In this document: positions 1 to 5,643 of the stretch, piece by piece
Position numbering within the stretch: the stretch's first letter is position 1
Layout of the letters: each line of letters starts with the position of its first letter
Assembly (NCBI GenBank): GCA_016932895.1
Contig: JAFGCA010000766.1
Span: forward strand, 1-5,823
Length of the DNA stretch: 5,823 nt
From: Sedimentisphaerales bacterium
GTDB taxonomy: Bacteria; Planctomycetota; Phycisphaerae; Sedimentisphaerales; SG8-4
Reading direction: 5' to 3'
Notes under the pieces: model-generated
Seen by the model: the letters and a program-made list of their open reading frames with translations, nothing else
Databases searched by the model: none
Told to the model about the DNA's origin: nothing
Position numbers and translations under genes: made by a program

Positions 1-1885
1 CCTGCACGAGATCGACAAGCATATTGCCGGTGCGGTAGTCGATCATGTCCGGCAGGGTGACTTCGTTGGTATTGGTGGTGTCGAACATCCCCGGTGTTAC
101 ACCGAGGCCGCGCGGGGTGGCGTTGGGACCTGCATAAAGACCGTCGGTAATGCGGCCGCCTGGTCCGCCGGCGCGTCCTCTGTCCCTGTCCTTGTCCTCC
201 ACTTTGGGCTTGAGCTTCTTACCGATGGTTTCGCCCGGCTTGACCTCGAAGTCCTCGCTGCGCCAATACCCCAGGCAGTAGCGTGCGACCTCGACGGTGG
301 CGCTTCTCTTCGGGTCCTGCACGTCTTTGGCGAAGAAATACATGCGCTCCGGGATCTGCACCGGCTCGGTAATCTGCGAGAAATTGCTCCAGAGAATGGC
401 CTGGTCCTTCTTGCTCATGTCCTGGTCGGCTAACTGGCTGGTGCCGGCCACGGGGTTGAAGACGCCCAGACGAATGCGGTATTCGTACGTGGCACCGGGC
501 TGGGGCGAATCGTCGAACGCCCAGAAGAGCAGCGGCTCCTGCACGGTGGACAGGTCCGTGCGATAGGTGATCAGGACGTCGGCAAAATCGTTGTAGACTT
601 CATCCAGTGTGGGTTTATCCGTAGCTCCCGGCACGCCGCCGTAGAGTGTGTCGCCGCCGTAGATGCCGGTATCGTCGCCTCTCGCGCGGGTCCCTCTTCG
701 CCGGCCGGTCGCATCGCCGCCGTACATGCCGTCCTGGGTCTGGCCCCGGCCTCCCCGGCGGTCGCGACCGCCGTACATGGTGTTGCCGCCCGCGCCTCCT
801 GCGGTGTTGGACCGGTATCTTCCGCCGGCGCCGGTGGTCTGCCCGCCCACACCGGTGCGTCCCCGCCCGTCGGCGCGGCCCAGGTCGGTACGGTTCTTGT
901 CTCTCTCGTCCCGCCTTTCCTGCAGGTCCACCTTCCGCTGCAGGTCCTTGTACTGGTCATAAAAGCTCGGCGGGAACCAATCTTCCTCGGCTGAAGCGAT
1001 CTGGTAGGGGGACGGCTGGAGCAGGTCCATGACGATCGGTTTCTGCTTGAACTGCATGAGGCGGACGTCCATGCCGCCCGGGGGCAGGTCCTCGACCCGC
1101 TCGACGATCTGGAACATCTGGGCGTAGGTCTCGGCCCGGCAGCGCGGCACGTCCTGCCAGTCGCTCCAGGCGCTGCCGTCGAGCTTTCGCCGCTGCAGTT
1201 GTACGGCGGCGAAGACCGGCTGGGCCAGGCAGGGGTCGCGCCATTCCGGCCGGGAGACCTCCTCCCCGTCGAAATACGCGCGGAACTGGTGGTACAGCGA
1301 GGCAAGGTCGAACTTGGCCTCGACCGTCACCAGGTCGACGTCGTTGGGCTCCACGTCCACCTTGTCATATCCGAGCTTCGGCGTCACCTCCTCGACGGGG
1401 ACCCAGGCGGCGGCCCGGATATAATTGATCGCCACGTCGGTGACATCGCCGATGCGCGGGGGCAGTTTGTACTTGCGGAAACCTTCGACCGTTCTGCGGA
1501 TCGGCGCAATCACCGTCGTGCCGCCGCTGATGAAATTCAAGGGTGACTGAAACAGCCCCATGAATCCCTGCGGCAGCGGCCGATCGAAGAGGCCGGCGAC
1601 GAGCGGGTCATCGGCACCGAGCCGGCCTTTGAGCACCGACGTGTAGGACGGCGCCGTTGGCGCCTCGGCGTTGCCGATAGCGCTTTTCAGCTCCTCGGCC
1701 TTTTGCAGGATGACCGCGTCGACCCGGCCGGGAGACAGCTTTTTGCCGTCCACCGTCACGAGGTTGGGGCTGAAGATCACGTACTTGAAGAACAGCACCG
1801 CGCACGCGAGGCCTACAACGACCAGTACGATCTTCTCCACGTGGCTTTCGAAGAAATGTCCGATTTTCTTGATCAGGTCCTGCAT
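1..1885 (-). CDS. Large single-pass membrane protein of the pilus/secretion operon, Tyr-Gly-Gly repeat linker (3' end cut off)
   Basis: The frame is open from the ATG at 1885 to the window edge, giving 628 residues with no stop, so the C-terminus is missing. The start is well fixed: an in-frame TGA lies two codons upstream (1889-1891) and a GGAG lies 6 bases before the ATG. Residues 1-17 are a short cytoplasmic tail, about 18-38 a transmembrane helix (EKIVLVVVGLACAVLFF), and the rest should be periplasmic. Residues 40-330 form a mixed alpha/beta-looking region ending in a charged helix (about 308-330). Residues 335-420 are a Gly/Arg/Tyr-rich linker with four [MIL]YGG repeats. Residues 448-536 resemble a fibronectin-type beta sandwich (PGATYEYRIRLGVFNP). 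Then come a PGETIG motif (550-555), a Lys/Asp/Arg-rich stretch, and a motif IDYRTGNMLVDLV (615-627). I do not recognise a named family. As the third gene after the pilM fusion, it may take the role of PilP or another secretin-contacting protein; that is inference from position and topology only. Confidence 0.85.
   Translation of the reverse strand, partial: MQDLIKKIGHFFESHVEKIVLVVVGLACAVLFFKYVIFSPNLVTVDGKKLSPGRVDAVILQKAEELKSAIGNAEAPTAPSYTSVLKGRLGADDPLVAGLFDRPLPQGFMGLFQSPLNFISGGTTVIAPIRRTVEGFRKYKLPPRIGDVTDVAINYIRAAAWVPVEEVTPKLGYDKVDVEPNDVDLVTVEAKFDLASLYHQFRAYFDGEEVSRPEWRDPCLAQPVFAAVQLQRRKLDGSAWSDWQDVPRCRAETYAQMFQIVERVEDLPPGGMDVRLMQFKQKPIVMDLLQPSPYQIASAEEDWFPPSFYDQYKDLQRKVDLQERRDERDKNRTDLGRADGRGRTGVGGQTTGAGGRYRSNTAGGAGGNTMYGGRDRRGGRGQTQDGMYGGDATGRRRGTRARGDDTGIYGGDTLYGGVPGATDKPTLDEVYNDFADVLITYRTDLSTVQEPLLFWAFDDSPQPGATYEYRIRLGVFNPVAGTSQLADQDMSKKDQAILWSNFSQITEPVQIPERMYFFAKDVQDPKRSATVEVARYCLGYWRSEDFEVKPGETIGKKLKPKVEDKDRDRGRAGGPGGRITDGLYAGPNATPRGLGVTPGMFDTTNTNEVTLPDMIDYRTGNMLVDLVQ
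635..778 (-). repeat. Four Tyr-Gly-Gly coding repeats in a Gly/Arg-rich linker
   Basis: Four in-frame copies of a 12-base unit encode MYGG (767-778), MYGG (716-727), IYGG (653-664) and LYGG (635-646). All four use TAC for Tyr and GGC for the first Gly. Spacing is uneven (39, 51 and 6 bases between copies), so this is a scattered protein motif rather than a tandem satellite. The linker around it (626-883) is rich in Gly, Arg, Asp and Thr and has almost no hydrophobic residues, so it is probably disordered. A related GLYAG occurs further on, at about residues 582-586. Confidence 0.75.
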
Positions 1886-1891
1886 GTTTCA

Positions 1892-1895
1892 CTCC
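1892..1895 (-). promoter_or_regulatory. Ribosome binding site of the third operon gene
   Basis: GGAG on the minus strand, 6 bases before the ATG at 1885. Together with the in-frame TGA at 1889-1891 it decides the start. The 87-base gap behind it (1886-1972) shows no convincing terminator hairpin or promoter, so the gene is probably cotranscribed with the one before it. Confidence 0.75.
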
Positions 1896-1972
1896 GCGGC
1901 CACAACATTGGTCCTATCCATGTCGTCTTTCAGTAACGTTTTTCGGGTCTCGGATCATAGTCTGCTCGTCGA

Positions 1973-3301
1973 TCAGCCGGTGCCGGCGGTGTCATCTTTC
2001 ACCAGTTGCGGCTTGACGTCGTCGTAAGCGGACTTGTTGAAGAGATACTCGCAAATCAGGTCCAGCTCGACCACGGGCGCGTCGCCATAGCGGTACAAAG
2101 AATGGTCGACGGTCTCGAGGACGACGGGAGACGTGCCGCTTTCGAGGATCGAGATCTGGTTATGGGCGAACGTCTGGGGCGGCTGGTCGCCCTTCCAGCC
2201 GCGGAACTGGTGTTCCTTGGCGCTGCACAGTTGCTTCATGAACGCCATCGTGTCCTTGGCCTGCACCACAACGCGGACGTTGAAGTGCACGACGTCGATG
2301 TCGGCGTTGGTGTATCTCCCGGTGCAGGGCGTGGTCATGGCGTTCTTGGCGCTGGTGACGTAGATTGGGTTTTCACCCTGGCTCCCGCTTCGCGAGTTCC
2401 GCGCGGACCGGCGGGTAGACCGTCCGGCCGTCCGGCCCAGGACGAAGTCGAGGTTCATCAGCCGTTTGACAGGGGCGTCCATCACGTTGACCGTCCCTTT
2501 GTTCATTTCGTCGATGGTGGCTATGACGTCCTCGACGATCCAGTAGCCGATCTGCCAGTACCAGCAGTCCCGGTAGGCGGCGTCGCGATTCTCGAATGTC
2601 CAGTCCGCCCAGTATAAGTATCCGGCCACGTCGGCCGGGCTGGCGTACACGTTGGCATTCATGGCCTTCTCCCGGCAGATCGTCTCGAAGATCTTGCGCT
2701 GCGGCTCGCTCATGGTCGAGGTGTCATATCCCCCCATGCTCTGGCCGTACACAGACCGCCCCATCGTGATGCCAGGGGTCTGTGTGTAAAGGCCCCCCCC
2801 GTATTCGGCGCCCGTGACGGGTTGCGGGGCATTTTTCAGCTCCGCGTCGATTTCCGTTTTGACCGGAGGCCCGCCGGCGTTCAGGCCCTGCAGCATTGCG
2901 TCGATTCCGCCCAGATAGCGCCGGCCGAAATCCTCATATAGCAGGGTCGTGCGCTCGTTGGTGTCCGGGAAGAGCCGATAGCTGAGCAGATTGCGCAGTG
3001 TCGTCTCTCTCATCAGCCTCTCGATCTCGTTGACGTCGCGGGCATAGCTGTTGATATAGGATTCCATCTGCTTGGCCTGCGCGGCTTGCGGGACCTGGTC
3101 GATCAGATTGGCGATGGTCCTGCCGGTCTGAACGCTCTGGGTTTCCACGGTCTTGCGCAGCCGGCTGCCGAGTATCTTCGTGGGAATGAACAGCAGCAGC
3201 GCCACCACCGCGATGAGGATAGACACCAGCAGGGAGATGTTGTTCTTCAAGAAGCTGAGTTTCTTGAGGATTTCCTTGATGTTGATGTTCGGTTTGTTCA
3301 T
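1973..3301 (-). CDS. Single-pass membrane protein in the PilO position of the operon
   Basis: A 442-residue protein with ATG at 3301 and TGA at 1973-1975. Residues 1-20 are a basic cytoplasmic tail (MNKPNINIKEILKKLSF), 23-39 a strong transmembrane helix (LLVSILIAVVALLLFIP), and 45-130 a mostly helical, charged, possibly coiled-coil stretch. Residues 142-192 are a Gly/Tyr-rich linker. Residues 220-270 are unusually aromatic (YLYWADW, CWYWQIGYWIVEDVI), and 289-309 are an Arg/Ser-rich linker. The C-terminal part, about 333-424, alternates strands and helices (DIDVVHFNVRVVVQAKD, VVELDLICEYLF). Short tail, one membrane helix, helical stalk and terminal alpha/beta domain is the plan shared by PilN, PilO, GspL and GspM. 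Because the upstream protein already contains a PilN-like part, PilO is the best positional guess. PilO proteins are usually near 200 residues, so this one is about twice the normal size, and I see no diagnostic PilO motif. It lies 35 bases after pilM and 87 bases before the next gene, all on the same strand. Confidence 0.85.
   Translation of the reverse strand: MNKPNINIKEILKKLSFLKNNISLLVSILIAVVALLLFIPTKILGSRLRKTVETQSVQTGRTIANLIDQVPQAAQAKQMESYINSYARDVNEIERLMRETTLRNLLSYRLFPDTNERTTLLYEDFGRRYLGGIDAMLQGLNAGGPPVKTEIDAELKNAPQPVTGAEYGGGLYTQTPGITMGRSVYGQSMGGYDTSTMSEPQRKIFETICREKAMNANVYASPADVAGYLYWADWTFENRDAAYRDCWYWQIGYWIVEDVIATIDEMNKGTVNVMDAPVKRLMNLDFVLGRTAGRSTRRSARNSRSGSQGENPIYVTSAKNAMTTPCTGRYTNADIDVVHFNVRVVVQAKDTMAFMKQLCSAKEHQFRGWKGDQPPQTFAHNQISILESGTSPVVLETVDHSLYRYGDAPVVELDLICEYLFNKSAYDDVKPQLVKDDTAGTG
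2793..2800 (-). repeat. Run of eight G (coding strand) inside the PilO-position gene
   Basis: Eight C on the plus strand, read as eight G on the coding strand, fall on the Gly triplet of EYGGGLY (residues 166-172) in the flexible linker. Runs of this length can slip in replication. In the sequence as given the frame stays open on both sides. Confidence 0.9.
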
Positions 3302-3309
3302 GTCGTTCT

Positions 3310-3321
3310 ACCTGCTCTCCT
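3310..3321 (-). promoter_or_regulatory. Probable ribosome binding site region of the PilO-position gene
   Basis: The minus strand reads AGGAGAGCAGGT before the ATG at 3301. The AGGT part (3310-3313) stands 8 bases from the start, a normal distance. The stronger AGGAG lies about 15 bases away, which is long. Either or both may be used. The whole 35-base gap to the pilM stop is taken up by this region, so there is no room for a separate promoter and translation is likely linked to pilM mRNA. Confidence 0.55.
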
Positions 3322-3336
3322 GCTTGTCTGGATTCG

Positions 3337-5547
3337 TCAGACGCCGGATTCACTCGTGGGAGCATGTTTCCATTTCAGCTTGAACTGCAGGGTGAACCAG
3401 TGGTCGTTTTCCTGGAGGCTGGGTTTGCCCGTCGCGTCGAGCAGCGGGCGGTCGTACTGATCCATGATCTGCTTGGCGCTGATCGTCTCGTGGGTCATCG
3501 GGTCGACCAGGATCTTGGTTCCCATCGTCGTAACGCCGAAGCCTCCGACGGCGCCGGGCTTGCCGGTGGCGGGGTCCGGGATGAATTCTTCTTCGCCGAT
3601 GCCCGCCGGCAGGTCGGTCCGTTCGGCCTCGACCACGCCTTTTTCGAGGATGAAATGCTCGGCGCTGTGGCTATATAGCTCGAACGAGGTGTCGTTGGGG
3701 TCTGTGCCCAGGAACTGGGGCAGGCGCTCCAGTCGGGTGATGAATCCCCATTGGGCCGGGTCGGTTCCGGCGTCCACGGGGTCGAGGAGGCTGTCGTACC
3801 GCTCGTAAGGGCTGTAGCCGGCGATGGTCACGACGAAGCCGGCCTCTTTGACCTCGTTGCCCGTGGTGATGCCCATTGCCTGTAGGGTGGCGGCGTCGTA
3901 CATGGAGGTCAGCTCGGCCATCGTGGCCTCGTCATAGATACCGCCGATCTCTTCGCTGTCCGCCATGGCCAGCTCGCTCTTTCGCATCAGGGCACTCTTG
4001 TTGAACTGGGCGGTCGCCAGGTCGTCGGAGAAGTACATGGACAGGTGCGTGATGAAAAGTTGCTTTCGCTGCTTGCGAGGCGTTTCGAGCACGCGTTTGA
4101 CGTCGCCGACGGCGAAGGCCTCGTAGAGCTCCCGCTGCTCTGGGTTGTTCTTGGCGTTGGGCAGGGCCGAGAGCAGCAGCGAGTACACTTTGGGTACGAC
4201 GTCGCGGTACTCGAATCGCTCGAATTGTTTTCGGACGCGGTCCTGGAGCCCGGTCTGCTGCTGGGTGACGTTGTCCATGCTGGCGACGAGTTCCTGGCCT
4301 TCGGCGGCGATCCTCTTGATCGTCGCCCGGGTCCTTTCCTGGTGCGCGTAACTGAGACGTTCCCACCCGACGCGGCCGAGGCACATCAACTGGACGGCCA
4401 ACAGCAGGACGGCGGCGCTGATGAAATAGGTGTTCTTGCTGGCCCAGGCCATCGAGCGGGCGACGTTGGTCGGCAGCAGGTTGCTCTCGATGCGGGCCAG
4501 GCCCAGGCCCTGGAGGCCGAGGCCGTAGACCACGCCGAAGTCGGAGACGTTCTCGTGGAATTTGGCGCTGGAGAGGCCCTGGGCGATGCCCAGCCGTTTG
4601 AAGGCGTCGGGCTTCTCGACGGGGATTTGGAGGGTCTGCTGGGCGTATTTGAGCAGGCCCCGCAGCTTTGTGCCGCCGCCCATCGCCACCACCCGCGTGA
4701 TTCTCACGTCCGGGTTGGAGCTGGTGTAGAAGCCGAGCGACCTCTGGACCTCGGCGGTCCAGTCGGTGAAGACGGGACGCATGGCCTGGAAGATCTGGCG
4801 GGCGTATTTGCTGACGGGAGCGGTGCGTTTGAGTTTCTCAGCCTTTTCGAAGCTGAGTTTGAAGGCATCGGCGATGCCCTGCGTGAAAGCGTTGCCGCCC
4901 ATCATGATGCATCGCTGCCAGACGTTCGAGGCGGTGCAGATCACCAGGTCGGTGCTGTCGGCCCCGATGTTCAGGATCGCGATGGCTTTCTTGTCGGAAT
5001 TGACTAAGTCCGGCCGGTCGAACAACAGATAATTGTACAACGCCATCGGTGCCATTTGCACATAGCTGACCTGCAAATCCTCACGCTCGAATCGCTCCAA
5101 CGCCGAGCTCACCACCTCGTTCTTGATCGCAAAAATCCCCACCCGTCTCTCCGAGCTCCCCTCCTCGCTCAGCAGCTGCCAGTCCCATTGCACCTCATTG
5201 AGGCCGAAGGGGATTTGCTGGGCGGCTTCGAACTGGACGATCTCGGGGACCTTTTTGGCCTCGACGGGCGGCAGGGTGACGAACTTGGCGAAGCTGTTCT
5301 GGCTGGGCACCGAGATAATCAGCGGGTCGTACTCGACCTCGTTGCGCTGGACGAACTGCCGCAGCGAGATGGCGACCAGCTCCTCGCGCTCATCCGGGCT
5401 GACGCCGCTGCTCGAAAGGATCTTGCCGTGAGGGATATGATCGAAGCCGATGACCTGCACCGCCTCCCCCGCGGCCACCAGATGGATGGCCTTGAGGGAA
5501 TTGTTCCCCAGGTCAACCGCCCAAATCGCATCCGATGCTACTGCCAT
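3337..5547 (-). CDS. pilM: PilM-PilN fusion protein, type IV pilus/secretion inner-membrane platform
   Basis: A 736-residue protein. The ATG at 5547 is chosen over a GTG 30 bases upstream because GGGAGG sits 6 bases before it and the actin-like fold begins at once. Residues 1-350 are a PilM module of the FtsA/actin ATPase superfamily: phosphate-1 loop AVDLGNNSLKA (10-20), the VTLPPVEAKKVPEIVQFEA stretch (90-108), phosphate-2 loop ILNIGADSTDLVI (191-203), MGGNAFTQGIADAF (216-229) and adenosine loop VVAMGGGTKLRGL (287-298). Usual PilM is about 350 residues and ends there. Here it continues with IESNLLPTNVAR (353-364), which resembles the PilN N-terminal NLLP peptide that binds PilM. A transmembrane helix (about 372-395), a coiled-coil-like segment (396-446), a PilN-like PKVYSLLLSALPN (452-464) and a long C-terminal region with DPxTGKP-like motifs follow. 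In pili, PilM sits on the cytoplasmic face and passes signals to PilN/PilO. Odd point: the usual Asp of phosphate-2 is Asn193. It is the first gene of the leftward operon. Confidence 0.9.
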   Translation of the reverse strand: MAVASDAIWAVDLGNNSLKAIHLVAAGEAVQVIGFDHIPHGKILSSSGVSPDEREELVAISLRQFVQRNEVEYDPLIISVPSQNSFAKFVTLPPVEAKKVPEIVQFEAAQQIPFGLNEVQWDWQLLSEEGSSERRVGIFAIKNEVVSSALERFEREDLQVSYVQMAPMALYNYLLFDRPDLVNSDKKAIAILNIGADSTDLVICTASNVWQRCIMMGGNAFTQGIADAFKLSFEKAEKLKRTAPVSKYARQIFQAMRPVFTDWTAEVQRSLGFYTSSNPDVRITRVVAMGGGTKLRGLLKYAQQTLQIPVEKPDAFKRLGIAQGLSSAKFHENVSDFGVVYGLGLQGLGLARIESNLLPTNVARSMAWASKNTYFISAAVLLLAVQLMCLGRVGWERLSYAHQERTRATIKRIAAEGQELVASMDNVTQQQTGLQDRVRKQFERFEYRDVVPKVYSLLLSALPNAKNNPEQRELYEAFAVGDVKRVLETPRKQRKQLFITHLSMYFSDDLATAQFNKSALMRKSELAMADSEEIGGIYDEATMAELTSMYDAATLQAMGITTGNEVKEAGFVVTIAGYSPYERYDSLLDPVDAGTDPAQWGFITRLERLPQFLGTDPNDTSFELYSHSAEHFILEKGVVEAERTDLPAGIGEEEFIPDPATGKPGAVGGFGVTTMGTKILVDPMTHETISAKQIMDQYDRPLLDATGKPSLQENDHWFTLQFKLKWKHAPTSESGV
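4468..4515 (-). other. PilM/PilN junction with the NLLP peptide
   Basis: Residues 345-360 join the end of the actin-like fold to a PilN-type sequence; NLLP itself is residues 356-359 (4471-4482). In separate PilN proteins an (I)NLLP motif stands close to the N-terminus, just before the membrane helix, and docks into PilM. Here the same order (NLLP, short linker, membrane helix at about 4363-4434) is kept in cis. Confidence 0.75.
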
Positions 5548-5553
5548 GACGTA

Positions 5554-5559
5554 CCTCCC
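5554..5559 (-). promoter_or_regulatory. Ribosome binding site of pilM
   Basis: GGGAGG on the minus strand with a 6-base spacer to the ATG at 5547. It fixes the start ten codons inside the longest open frame, whose GTG at 5577 has no comparable signal. Confidence 0.85.
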
Positions 5560-5588
5560 GCTCTTGGGACTCAACACCTCTGCCGGGC

Positions 5589-5617
5589 TTGCAATCAGCT
5601 CTCGACAGACATAGATT
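5589..5617 (+). promoter_or_regulatory. Candidate promoter for mtaB, overlapping the pilM promoter
   Basis: TTGCAA (5589-5594) and TAGATT (5612-5617) are separated by 17 bases and each matches the sigma-70 consensus at four of six positions. The -10 shares bases 5615-5617 with the opposite-facing pilM -10. Transcription would begin at about 5624-5625, at the mtaB start codon. A weak match, judged mainly on its spacing and on the lack of other candidates in this 77-base gap. Confidence 0.4.
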
Positions 5618-5643
5618 ATAGCACATGCCTACAACTTTTTCCA
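5615..5643 (-). promoter_or_regulatory. Extended -10 promoter for the pilM operon
   Basis: On the minus strand TATAAT (5615-5620) matches the sigma-70 consensus fully and is preceded by TGC (5621-5623), forming an extended -10 element. With a 17-base spacer the -35 position holds TGGAAA (5638-5643), four of six matches to TTGACA. Predicted transcription start is near 5608, leaving a leader of about 60 bases before pilM. The -35 element lies inside the first codons of mtaB. The call is by eye from consensus. Confidence 0.6.

Noticed and set aside
571..1305. Leftward open frame of 244 codons in another frame of the third gene
   Set aside because: Its product is rich in Arg, Thr, Ser, Pro and Ala, as expected of a shifted frame of GC-rich sequence. 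The other leftward frame from 1885 is open throughout, begins with a good ribosome binding site and gives a sensible membrane protein.
1889..1921. Ten-codon leader frame (ATG at 1921, TGA at 1889-1891) before the third gene
   Set aside because: It has no convincing ribosome binding site, its peptide has no run of one amino acid that would suggest attenuation, and no paired hairpins are visible in the gap. Frames of this size occur by chance.
1886..1972. Possible terminator or internal promoter in the 87-base gap
   Set aside because: No stem followed by a T run on the minus strand, and no paired -35/-10 hexamers, could be found by eye.
2006..2617. Rightward open frame of 203 codons opposite the PilO-position gene
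   Set aside because: Antisense shadow with no ribosome binding site and no recognisable domain; the leftward frame has a membrane helix and consistent operon placement.
4045..5007. Long rightward open frame of 320 codons opposite pilM
   Set aside because: It lies wholly antisense to the PilM module, whose motifs are clear. Its product is a run of Gly, Ala, Val, Asp and Leu typical of the reverse of GC-rich codons, with no start signal.
5548..5577. GTG at 5577 as the pilM start
   Set aside because: It adds ten residues unlike PilM (LSPKSGRYV), lacks a ribosome binding site, and would place the GGGAGG inside the coding region without purpose.
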